NCBI GenBank assembly: GCA_019054805.1
Contig: JAHQIY010000004.1
Coordinates: 6,076,001-6,140,000, forward strand
DNA: 64,000 nucleotides
Direction: 5' to 3'
Source: Brachionus manjavacas
Taxonomy: Eukaryota; Rotifera; Eurotatoria; Ploima; Brachionidae
In this document: in pieces, positions 10,449 through 21,819 of the stretch
How the letters are laid out: each line of letters opens with the position of its first letter
Position numbering within the stretch: position 1 is the stretch's first letter
Made by a program: the position numbers and the translations under genes
Notes under the pieces: model-generated
Told to the model about the DNA's origin: nothing
Database searches by the model: none
Seen by the model: only the letters and a program-made list of their open reading frames with translations

Positions 10449-13400
10449 ATGAGCACGGACAAAAAAAGCAAAAAAAATATTGACTTGAGTCAAATAGATC
10501 TGGACTATCATCTAATATCTTATGATGAATTAAGAAAACGCTTGAATACGTCGCTTGAAAATGGCTTGGAATCAAATATTGCTAATGAATTATATATAAA
10601 TAATGGAAAGAATCAAATTAAAACATACAAAAAAAACATTTTCTTCACTCTATTAAAATATTTTTTCAGCGGGTAAGAAAGTAGAATTTTCTTTATTTTT
10701 ATATTAAAATTTTCTTGTTCAGATTTTGTGGTTTATTATGGATAGCAGCAATAGTGTGCATACTTGCTTGGAAACCTATTGGAGAGCCCAACTCGGATCC
10801 TGTCAATCTAGGCCTGGGAATTCTTTTGATCATTGTGGTTTTTTTGCAAGCTGCGTTCAGTGCTTTCCAAGATTGGTCATCTGGCCGAGTAATGAAATCA
10901 ATCAAAAACATGATGCCTAGCACGGCTTTGGTAATCAGAAACGGCACTGAGTCCAAAATTCCAGTCGAAGAAGTTGTGGTTGGCGACTTGGTCTTGCTGT
11001 CATACGGAAACAAAGTCCCTGCCGATTGTCGAATAATCGAGTCACATGACCTCAAATTCGACAAGTCAATGTTAACTGGAGAAAGCGAAGCAATAGAGGG
11101 AAGCACCGAATGCACAGATGAACGATTTGTAGAATCAAAAAATATTGCTTTTATGACTACTTTGATTACTAATGGTCAAGGTAAAGCCATTGTTGTATCC
11201 ACAGGTGACAATACTGTCATGGGAAAAATTGCTAAATTGACAAATTTAAATGTTCAAAAAGAAACTTCTCTTCAGAAAGAGCTTAAAAGATTTGTTTATA
11301 TTGTTGCCACTGCAGCTTGTATTGCAGCTACTGCTGTCGTTTTATCATGGTATTTTTGGTTGAATAAAAAGCATCCGAATTATATAAATTTGCCTAATTT
11401 GATGGTAAATACAATTAGTGTGATGATAGCTTTTATTCCAGAGGGTCTCCCAGTTTGTGTTACTTTGTCATTGCTTATGATCGCTAAACGCATGGCAAAG
11501 AGTCGAGTTTTGGTCAAAAATCTAGCAACCATTGAGACTTTAAGTTGTGTAAATGTAATTGCGTCAGACAAGACAGGAACTCTCACTCAAAATAAAATGT
11601 TTGTTGGAAATGCTTTGGCTGGATTGGAAAATTTAAATTTAAATTTTATCCGAGAGGGTCTAGCAACTTTACAATTAATGGCAGCATCTTATCTATGCAA
11701 CGATGCTCATTTTGATGAAAACGATAAGAACAAAAGTACTGAGCTGCGTTCAGCAGTGGGTGATGCAACAGATATAGCTTTGCTTAAATTCTCACATAAA
11801 TATCATGATATTCATAAAGTTCAGCAAGGCTATTCGTGTCTTTCTGAAATTCCTTTCAACAGCAAGAACAAATGGATGATGAAAAGTGTCAAAGCAAACG
11901 ACAAAGAAATACATGAATCAATATTTACAGATAAAACACCATCCGATTTAATGTTCATCAAAGGTGCTCCTGACATCTTGTTGAAAAAATGCAAATCTAT
12001 ATTGCAAAATGATGGAAGCCAAATGGAATTGTCCGATGAAATTTTGGATCAGTTGTGCAAGATTCAGCACGAATGGTGTCTAATGGGACAGCGTGTGATT
12101 GTAATCTGTAAACGAAACTGCGAAGCGGACTTGAACGAATGGATCGTTAAACCACCTGAGGAGCAAGAGAACTACATTAATGAACATTGTAATGATTTTT
12201 GTATGATTGGAATGCTTGGCATCATTGATCCGCCTAGGGAAGGTATCACTGACGTAATAACAAAATGCCGTGAAGCTGGTATAAGGGTTTCTATGATTAC
12301 TGGAGATTTTTCAGTAACAGCTGCGGCTATTGCTCATCAAGTCGGAATATTTAGTCGACAGATCTATGATACTATTTTAAATATAAAAGATAAAGTACAA
12401 GTGGCTAAGAAGGAGATTGAACCCATCGAGACTGAGCCATCTACTGAAAAATATACTTCATTGCTTCTAAATGGATCTGATATCGAAACAATGACCAACG
12501 AAGATTGGAGAATCGTCACTCATTATGATGAAATAGTATTTGCCAGAACTACCCCTGAGCAAAAATTAAAAATTGTCAAAGAATTTCAAAAAGACAAGTA
12601 TGTTGTCGGTGTGACTGGTGACGGAGTTAATGATGCACCAGCTTTAAAGAGTGCTGACATAGGTATAGCTATGGGAGGAGGCAGTGAGGTAGCCATGGAG
12701 GCTAGTGAACTAGTTTTATTAGATAACAATTTTTCATCAATCCTCATCGCTATTAGAAATGGAAGATTAGTTTTTTATAACTTGAAGAAAGTCATTCTTT
12801 ACTTGTTACCTGGAGGCTGTGTAGCGGAACTTGTTCCTGTTTTGTTGTCAATATTTTTGGGAGTTCCTCAAACATTATCCTCATTTCAAATGTTGATAAT
12901 TTCTTTGTTCACAGATATAGCACCATCTTTATCGCTAATGATGGAAAGAGAAGAAACAGATTTGTTAAAGCAACCACCTCGATCCCGCAAGGCTCATTTA
13001 GTGGACTGGAAGTTTATTTTGCATGCCTATTTTTTTCTTGGCTTGATTATATCATTTTTTTCGCAGTGCATGTTCTTTTTGTTCATGTTCATTCACCAAG
13101 ACTTGTCGCCACTAGAATTAATATTTGATTTTGGAAAACAAAAAAATAGCCTAAATTTGTGGGACAGAATTGAATTTCAGGATATCATTTATATTGGCCA
13201 GTCAGTGACATTTGTAAGCTTGGTTTTGATGCAGATTTTTGGCAATTTGTTGAGTACCAGAACACATAAAAGATCTTTTTTCCAATCTTATCCGCTATCC
13301 AAAGCATTTCGAAATCCATGGATATTTATTGCACAATTTTTTAGCATCTGTCTCCTTTTACTAACTTTATACACTAATTTTTTTAATCATTTTTTTAATA

Positions 13401-13528
13401 CAAGACCAGTTCCTTTAGAGTTTTTTATGCTACCTATTGGTTGCTCAATAATAATCTTTAGCTTAGATGAAATTAGAAAAGTTTTTGTCAGGTCAAAATT
13501 TTTATTTTTACACAAAGTCGCATGGTAA
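10449..13528 (+). CDS. P2C-type cation-transporting P-type ATPase, Na,K-ATPase-like alpha subunit (divergent)
   Basis: Two exons, 10449-10672 and 10723-13528, joined across a 50-nt GTAAG...TTCAG intron, give 1009 aa. The start is the first ATG of an N-terminal domain that aligns with Na,K-ATPase, and the splice restores the TM1 sequence (FFSG then FCGLLWIAA). Visible motifs: TGES 193-196 (dephosphorylation), PEGLP 314-318 in TM4, DKTGT with phosphorylated Asp357, KGAPD 488-492 (nucleotide binding), MITGD 599-603, TGDGVND 706-712. TM5 keeps Glu777 (Na,K-ATPase Glu779), but the preceding Ser-Asn pair is Gly-Cys. In TM6 the first Asp (804 in Na,K-ATPase) is Ser802 while Asp806 remains. The C-terminus ends in HKVAW and lacks KETYY. 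PEGLP in place of PEGLL, and the TM5-TM6 region, resemble the fungal/protist IIC branch. Substrate ion unknown. No beta-subunit gene is nearby. Confidence 0.9.
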
Positions 13529-14589
13529 ATTTTTTAAGTCCAATAATCCAAACTTTTGATTTTTTTTTTAATAAATTATTTGAATTTGTACCAAACATAA
13601 ACAATTATTTAATTAATTATGTAGAATATGTATTAAATTATTTTTTTTAATTCAATAAAATTTTTTGTAATTTCCATCTAAAAGATAAAAAATGGTCTAT
13701 TTAAAAACGTCTTTAAAATTTACTTAATTGTGGCGAATAATAAATTAATCGTGAAATTTTATTTTCTTTTGAGTATAAAAAAATATTTTGTAAACAAAAT
13801 ATTTCAAAAACTTTACCAAGAAGACTTTTTAAATTATATTAAAGATTATCAAAATTATCTGTCTGACTAAATTTTTGATAAATTTTAAACAAGCAAAAGT
13901 AATTTTCAACAAGTTCAACAAAAGCTTCTATTTTTTTGATTTAATTATGAAACATGTTATGATTCAATTAAACTTGTGCAAAAATAAAATTAATTTTAAA
14001 TTCTTTTATAAGTCAAGTCATTATTTAACTTCAAAAAATTTGTAGTCATTCAACTTGACTTATTATATAAGATATTTATAAATTAGCATTTTCCTCATAT
14101 TTTCTACATTTAAAAAATTTTTGATTTAACATAAGTCTTAGAAATTGAAATTTATTAATTGAATCTTGTTCGACACGTTTCATTTTTGTCTCTATTCCTA
14201 TTATTTTGATTATATACTGATCGATAATCCTAATAAAAAAAAATTAAATTTGATGGCTTGAAAAAAAGAAAATTGAAAAATATAATTTTTATAATTTTTA
14301 AAATTCTAATATTATTATTAGAAATAATAATAATATTAGAATTTATTTGTAATTATTTATAAAACACTTGACAGAAATGGTCAAAGAAAGTATTTAATAA
14401 GAAGAATAAGAAGTAGTTTTCAAAAAATTCAACATAAATTTCTAAAACTATTCGTGATAACTGATCTATACATTTTGGTATTTTATACCTTTATCGCTAA
14501 ATACGGCAATTTTTTTTAATTTCTATTAAAAAAAAGTTATTTTCTTCTTAAATATGTTTTTAAGTTGAAATATTTTTTATTTTTTTAAT
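13529..14589. other. AT-rich intergenic
   Basis: No gene seen. It holds a short inverted repeat (ATAAGTCAAGT at about 14009 and ACTTGACTTAT at about 14057) and the hairpin listed at 14302-14343. Confidence 0.5.
14302..14343. repeat. Hairpin of (ATT)n type
   Basis: AATTCTAATATTATTATT is followed after a 3-base loop by AATAATAATAATATTAGAAT, an 18-20 bp inverted repeat. Confidence 0.7.
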
Positions 14590-14950
14590 AAAAAATTTTT
14601 TGCAATAATCTCATGTTCAGATCTTGTTTTAAAGAATCTTATAAAAAGTTTGTCGAATCGGTCATCTAGATTGTCAATGTACAAGTCTTTGTGGATGTCT
14701 TCTGTTCTCGTTTTAAGCGGAAATTTTTTAATAATTTTCAAAATCTTGTTTTTAATTTTCTGTAGTTTTAATTATTTAAATTTTCTCTGACCCAAAATTG
14801 ATTATAAAAAAGCAATAGCCAAATAGAGATCGAATCATCGATTTGAAAATGGTTTTATTGATTTTTAAAGAAGCGCTCCATCTAAAACTTTTTATTTTTC
14901 GGATTAAATTGATTTTTACAATTGCTTTAAAAAACGATGAATTTAAAAAA
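14590..14950 (-). pseudogene. LINE reverse-transcriptase C-terminal fragment
   Basis: The minus strand reads KTIFKSMIRSLFGYCFFIIN, then after a frameshift KLQKIKNKILKIIKKFPLKT and TEDIHKDLYIDNLDDRFDKL. This is the post-RT block of Jockey/CR1 elements (compare YVRPHLEYALSVW and LETVQRRATKLMP in the LINE at 546-4035). The AT-rich composition and frameshifts show an old relic. Confidence 0.7.
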
Positions 14951-15247
14951 CAAAAAAATTTGCGGTGATAATAAAATAATGTATTAGTGATAAAAAGAAA
15001 TTAGCAGTAAGAAAAATTAATTAGAATATTAATAAATTTATTTTCTGATAAAATTTTTTTGCTGGTAAAAATGTGTAGACCTGTGTGAAGCGTCCAAAAA
15101 AGACATCTTGGGCTTTATTCAGAGGTCTATTTTCGCAACAAATCCGGCTGTCTGTTAATTTTGAAAATTAAAAAAATTCATCTCAAACTAAAAATTTTAC
15201 ATTTTATTAAATTTACTGAAAATTTTAAGTGTTTCAGAACTATGGTT
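14951..15247. other. Short AT-rich spacer, 3' flank of the ARF-like gene
   Basis: No gene seen. Confidence 0.5.
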
Positions 15248-16687
<1,440 letters not shown>

Positions 16688-16858
16688 TTAATAAAAAAAC
16701 TTCAAATAGACAATAAAACATAAAATTATGGAAAATAGAATAACATTTTTAAACAAAGAAATAAACAATTCGACATTTTCATAAATTTTTGGGGATACAA
16801 ACTTCTTTAGACCTTCCATACTGTTAACGTCACCATCACGCATCCTTTGATATTTCAT
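16688..16858 (-). CDS. Candidate 56-aa single-pass membrane micropeptide or last exon
   Basis: An open frame on the minus strand begins MKYQRMRDGDVNSMEGLKKF, continues VSPKIYENVELF, and ends in a hydrophobic helix of about 22 residues (SLFKNVILFSIILCFIVYLK) followed by FFY and a stop. The codon pattern and the soluble-then-membrane layout look more like a protein than chance AT-rich sequence. The frame stays open upstream for about 21 codons to a TAA, and possible acceptors (CAAAG, AACAG) lie just before the ATG. It could therefore be a stand-alone small protein or the 3' exon of a longer tail-anchored one. No family recognised. Confidence 0.4.
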   Translation of the reverse strand: MKYQRMRDGDVNSMEGLKKFVSPKIYENVELFISLFKNVILFSIILCFIVYLKFFY

Positions 16859-17332
16859 AAAGCTCTGTTTTTGTGTAAGCTTTGGTATAAGGTTACCATT
16901 TTGGTTATGAAAATTTGTGTTTTATTCTCTAAATGAATAGTTTAATCTCGATTTTATGTTTTATTTTAAAATTAAAAAAAAAAATTTTGTTGCATTTCTC
17001 TCTTATTCAGATATATAAAAATAATTTTTGACTTATGTTTTATTTTTTTTTTAATTCTCTTTTTTTTAAATTTTATTATACCTCATCAAGAAGGACAATT
17101 AATAATATCAAGTTTTAATACAAAATGTTATAGGATTAATGTAGCCAAATAAATTTATGAATTTATCGTTTTTACCAGATAATTATGATTGTTTTTTTCT
17201 ATTTACTAGACATGTTTAAAATTTAAAAGACAAAAAACTGAATTACCTAGCCATACAGATTTTTTAAATATTTCATATGAAAAAATAATAACTATTCTTT
17301 AAAGATATTATGACCAATTTCATTGAATATTC
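16859..17332. other. AT-rich, no gene seen
   Basis: May contain upstream exons of the micropeptide candidate. None could be defined. Confidence 0.4.
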
Positions 17333-17480
17333 ATTTAAGTCTTATCAAAGAATTATTTTGGAAAATTGTTAATTTTTTCATTCATTCGTTATCAGGGAAC
17401 TCTTTTGGATGATGATTTATATTGAAAATTCTTGTATTTCTAATAAAAAGTAATTACAATTTTTTTGAAATGGCTTGAGA
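17333..17480 (+). repeat. Direct repeat, left copy
   Basis: Matches 19403-19540 in the same orientation. It includes the shared word TTGTTAATTTTTTCATTCAT and the following TCGTTATCA, and ends with GAAATGG(C/T)TTGAGA. Identity is roughly 85% by eye. The pair brackets the nested LINE/Tigger block. Confidence 0.7.
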
Positions 17481-17697
17481 ATTCTCCCCGCATACAACTA
17501 AAATCTTGCTGAATTTATTCAACCTAAGCTTCCATTTGGGCTCTCTTTCCTCAACTCTTTTAAATTTCTCGATGATTCGATCAGATTTTCCTTGAAGCAT
17601 TTTCGCTTTGATTTCCTGGCGTTAGGAACACAATAGGGATACTGCAAGTCCTCTTCAGCAAGATATGGCGGCAGGAAATCATACCAGAGACCTAATA

Positions 17698-18840
17698 CAG
17701 TCAATCCTCGATATAACGACAAAGTTGGGCGGAAATTTTTATATTCGTTGTATCGAAATTCGTTCTATCGAAAATCCCATACAAAAGCATTGAATAAATT
17801 TTAAGATTTATTATTTTGAATTTTTATTAAAATAAATAAAAAAGGTGAAAAAATTTATAAAAAAATAAAATGAAAAGAAAAATTAATCCTTTTTAACATA
17901 CGAAGTAATAGTTGTTTGTTTATTACAACTTTTTTCAATTACCAAATTTTCAATATTAAACAAAAAGTTAACGATATTTGATGAATCATATTCTTGTCTA
18001 TTTAAAAAAAAATCTTTTAAATCGTTAATTCGTTCGATTGCTTCTTTTGAACTAATGATTGACTTTTTCGGTTGAGTTAACTCTTCAATTTCACTGTCAC
18101 TATTGTCTGATTCTTCTTTTTTTGTAGCAACTGTATTTAAAATTTGCAAATCAGAAAGCGAACCACGTGCTGCTAAATTTGAGTCGACTGAAACAATAAA
18201 TTACAGCTTTATCTACGTCATCGTAGCTCGAAAGTTTCATTCGTTGTTTTTCTGGTCCAACTAAAGTTTTCTCATACATTTCTAAAAGCTTTGATTTCGA
18301 TGCTAAAATTGTTGAAATTGTTGAGGGGTTTGCGTTATATTCTTTTGCAAGAGCAGTAATCGTTATTTTTTGGTCTGTATGCTTTTTTATTATTTCAATT
18401 TTTGTTTCAAGTGAATAACATTTTCGTTTTTTGGGACAGGATTAGATAAATTTTCACTCATTTTAATAAAAAGATTAACAGATAAAATTTTTACCTGTAA
18501 ATATATATTTTTTATTGAAAGAATATAGATAAAGTCAAATAAAGAACAATTAAATTTTTGCTTTTTTTCCAAATAGTTAATTAAATGTCAAGATTTTTTT
18601 TATAATATAAAGGTGCGAATTTTTTTTTGATTTTTCGTTGTATGAAGTTTTATTTCTTAAGAAAAAGATTAATTGGTTCGTTAGAAGAACCTTGTTGTAT
18701 CGGGTTTTCGTTGCATCGAAATTCGTTCTATAGAAGATAAAAAGTATTCATTTTCCATTGATCGAAATCGGTTCTGATAATCGAATTCGTTCTATAGGGT
18801 TTTTCGTTCTATGGGGTTTCGTTGTACGGAGGATTGACTG
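17698..18840 (-). mobile_element. pogo/Tigger-type DNA transposon, internally deleted
   Basis: 1143 bp. The termini are inverted: CAGTCAATCCTCGATATAAC at the left, and at the right the reverse complement of CAGTCAATCCTCCGTACAAC. The element is flanked by TA on both sides (17696-17697 and 18841-18842), the TA duplication of Tc1/mariner/pogo insertion. Subterminal (A/T)TTCGTTCTAT words repeat near both ends and may be transposase-binding sites. It lies in an RTE-like LINE, giving a clear empty-site prediction. Confidence 0.9.
17883..18462 (-). pseudogene. Tigger transposase lacking the DDE core
   Basis: The N-terminal part from ATG about 18462 reads MSENLSNPVPK and then, after a one-base slip in an A-run, KKRKCYSLETKIEIIKKHTD and ALAKEYNANPSTISTILASK. 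This is the CENP-B/psq helix-turn-helix of pogo-type transposases. GPEKQRMKLSSYDDVDKAVI begins the second DNA-binding module. After about 18185 the sequence jumps to the acidic C-terminal tail (SKEAIERINDLKDFFLNRQE, ending CNKQTTITSYVKKD). The whole catalytic DDE domain, about 300 residues in complete relatives, is missing. Confidence 0.85.
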
Positions 18841-19159
18841 TAGTCAAGCTCTCTAAGAAAGGTAACAAAATGATTTGTGACAATTGGCGAGTAACAACAC
18901 TGTTACCAATAGCGAGCAAGGCGTTCTACAGCATAATTCTGGAAAGAATCAGGAACTTTTTGGATTTTATACTCAGAGAAGAACAAGCAGGATTTAGACG
19001 AGGTAGAGGATACATAGACCAGTTATTTACACTAAGGAACATCATAGAAAAATCGGTCTTGTATCAGCAAGCCGAGTGGACCATAAAATATTTGGTTGAC
19101 AATGTTATTTTGGCAAACAACTCGATCAGGAAAGTGAACTATATTTTCAAATAAGCGAC

Positions 19160-19400
19160 TCTTTCCATTGCCGACCTCAAATCATCAAACAATTCTTAAA
19201 ATCATGTTCATCGGGATCAGATATGATATTTACCGTCATTTCCAATTTATTGAATGCCGGCCGCAAATATGATCCACACATTCGAACAAAGCCCTTAAGA
19301 CCATGGAAGCTTCATCCACTGCAAATAATCAGCATTTCCTCAGTTTTTGGACTTGTAGGAAATGCGCCACCATTTGCTGACATTTTCTAAATTGGTTGGT
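19160..19400 (-). other. Unassigned coding-like fragment
   Basis: This stretch is slightly richer in G+C. Its minus strand reads MSANGGAFPTSPKTEEMLII and, after a stop, GLKGFVRMCGSYLRPAFNKL and EMTVNIISDPDEHDFKNCL. I recognise no family. It may be a fragment of a host gene or of a transposon carried with the surrounding block. Confidence 0.25.
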
Positions 19401-19402
19401 TA

Positions 19403-19540
19403 AAGTCCAAACAAAGAATCGCTTTGAAAATATTGTTAATTTTTTCATTCATTCGTTATCAAGGGACTCTTTTGGATATTTATGATTTATTTTGTATTTC
19501 TAATAGAAATTAATTACAATTTTTTGAAATGGTTTGAGAT
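19403..19540 (+). repeat. Direct repeat, right copy
   Basis: Partner of 17333-17480, about 2.07 kb downstream in the same orientation. Confidence 0.7.
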
Positions 19541-20689
19541 ATCTACAAGGACAAATCGATTTGCGATTTTTAATTAATCTTAGCGAAAATATTTGAAATA
19601 TTATTACAAGATCTAAAAATATTACTTAATTTAGTAAAAAATAAATCGGTGTGAATCTAAAATCAAGTCAAACCAATTGAATTCGATGCGAAAGCTCTCA
19701 AAAAATTTACTTCAGTCAAAAGTATATAACCTACTCAAGAAAAAAAAATTTTCAGCAAATTTCATTAATTAAATTGTAAATTAAGAAAAATTTGGACCTA
19801 AAGTTATTAATATGCCTGAACATCTCTACTAGACTTTTTTAAAAATCTGAAAAAAACATTATTTTATTTGTGAATTTAAAAAAATAAAATTTTTTCAAAA
19901 GTGACTCGAAAATTTTTAGAAAATTCTTTTCCCTACGTTTTAATACCAAAAGTCTTTTTTTTGAATTAGACCTTGAAGTTGATACATTATAGGAGTTTGA
20001 AAAGAATTCCAAGAAATAAATTTTTTTATATATCATATTACTAAGATTATCAAAAATCTGAAAACTTACAAAAAGATATATTTTAAAGGTCCGCATTCTA
20101 GAAAAACAAATAATATTTCTGGACAGCAACGGGTTTTAAATTAAAATCAATTCAAAATTTAGGGGTATTTTGATATTTTGAGTTAAGACCACCTTAGTAG
20201 AGGCATTCAGATTTTTTTTGTTAGCCAATCTAAAACAAAATATATTGCTGAAGATTATGTCATGGTTTGTTTAGCTTTATAAAGGCAATTTTTCAGATAC
20301 CAAATTGTACTAAATTGGTCTTAAATTTTATTTTTTCGCTTTACGTCAATTAAGCTTGATCTTTATTAGATTTAAAAACCGAATCGGCTGATTATCAAAT
20401 TTAATAATCATTTTTTCTAGGAAATTAATTATATATAAAAATGTAATTCTTCATTCTCCTATAAAGAATAATTTGTCAATCATTATAAAATATATTGTCT
20501 GTTTGTTTAACTTTGACTGAGTCATGCTATTCCATTGGTTGTAAGACTGGTGGAGGAATACAAAGAAGGTTTCGAATCGAGATAAATTGAATACCCAACT
20601 CCATTGTGTAATTGCTACCTTAGTGTTTTCTCCTTTTTTCCTGAAACCTGAACTATGTAAACATGTGTCAAATGTAACAATCTATGTCT
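19541..20689. other. AT-rich, no confident gene
   Basis: A 96-codon minus frame at 19839-20129 is rich in Phe, Ile and Lys and looks spurious. About 20520-20660 is less AT-rich and is probably LINE-derived sequence leading into the repeat tail that follows. Confidence 0.4.
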
Positions 20690-20812
20690 TCTTAACTTTC
20701 ATTTTTTTTATCTCATTTTATTAACTTTAATTTTATTTTTTATTTTGATTTTGATTTTTTTTTGATTTATTCTGAAGGAGCCCAAGCTCGGTACAGAAAA
20801 CAAATAAAAAAA
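20690..20812 (+). repeat. Dispersed repeat 3' tail (TCTGAAGGAGC family), copy 1
   Basis: A pyrimidine-rich run is followed by TTCTGAAGGAGCCCAAGCTC and GGTACAGAAAACAAATAAAA. Related tails occur at about 27880-28025 and 44790-44915 on this strand, and about 47990-48190 and 63385-63480 on the other. I infer the 3' end of a retroelement family. Confidence 0.65.
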
Positions 20813-21195
20813 AAAATAATAATATAAAAATAATAATAAAAAATAATAACTATTATTTTCTAATTAATAATAAAATAATTAGAAAATAATAGTTTTTGAA
20901 GAATAATAAAATAATAATAAATAAAATAATATTAAAATAATAAAAAATAAAATAATATTTTTTAATAAAATAATATAAAAATAAATAATAAATTTCAATT
21001 ATTATACAAAATAATTGAAATTTATTTTATATAATAATATAAAAAATAAAATAATAAAAATAATAATATTATATATTTAATAATAATTAAAATAATAATA
21101 ATATATATAATATTTAATATAAAATATATATTAAAAAATATAATAATATATATATTTTATATAAATATAAAATATATATATTTTATCTAATATTA
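20813..21195. repeat. AT-only low-complexity tract
   Basis: About 380 bp almost entirely of A and T built from AAT/ATA units, with local palindromes such as TATTATTTTCTAATT and AATTAGAAAATAATA. It directly follows the repeat tail at 20690-20812, as expected for expansion of a retroelement tail. Confidence 0.85.
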
Positions 21196-21819
21196 TCATG
21201 TATGTTCCGATATACAACTTGTAATTTTAAGAAAATTAAAATTTTTTGTAAAAAATAAATAAACTTTCTTTTAGGATTAAAATATTTAACAATTATAAAG
21301 GCTACATAAAATTTTAAAGTTATTGAGTGGTCAAAAAAGTTTTTATTCATTTGTAGTATAGGCCTATTTGAAGTTTCTCTTTTTCTAAGAGTATTTTCAA
21401 GAGCTTATAGTATTTTACTCTAAATTATTTTCTTTTTATAGATTCAATTTCATTATTTTATTCTAATATGTTTATTGAATCTTTTTGAATAATTTTTTTA
21501 CAGTCTAGAAGGATTTTTAGGATGAACGATGATTCCAGATTATTTAACCTGAAATGATTGATAGGTATTACTCTTCAATACTTTAGGATTATAATAATTT
21601 ATTTTTCAAAAGATAACTAAAGAAAATCAGTTTATTTTCATTGAATCGTTTCATTAGGTTAGCATAAAACTTCGATCCTAACTGCCTATCTGAAATATTG
21701 CTGACCTGATTTTTCACTATTTATTATTTCATAATCTTTCGGTTTGTCTAGACTTTATCAAGAAAAAATATCAAAATTAAAGATAAATACAATAGAATCA
21801 GAATCAGAATTAATCAAAA
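21196..21819. other. Upstream flank of the calumenin gene
   Basis: No gene seen. Confidence 0.5.

Larger units (their letters stand above)
17600..19095 (+). pseudogene. RTE-like LINE reverse transcriptase, split by a DNA transposon
   Basis: The left part (17600-17697) reads ILQVLFSKIWRQEIIPET. The right part (18841-19095) reads VKLSKKGNKMICDNWRVTTL, then LREEQAGFRRGRGYIDQLFT and LRNIIEKSVLYQQAEW. Together they match the region around RT motifs 0-2 of RTE-type elements (KKGD..CDNWRGITLL, EEQAGFR.GRSC.DQIFTLR). The 1143-bp Tigger element sits exactly between them. The two halves are in different frames even after removing the insertion and one TA, so the LINE was already frameshifted or decayed later. 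Both ends are truncated. Confidence 0.8.

Noticed and set aside
10449..13528. Bacterial or fungal contamination as the source of the PEGLP ATPase
   Set aside because: The gene has a host-like 50-nt intron and AT-rich codons, and is embedded between host-like repeats and genes.
17519..17722. 67-codon minus-strand frame over the left edge of the Tigger element
   Set aside because: It spans the transposon border and is antisense to the RTE fragment, so it is a shadow.
20813..21195. Centromere- or origin-like AT array
   Set aside because: No fixed repeat unit or higher-order period; simple AT expansion following a retroelement tail explains it.
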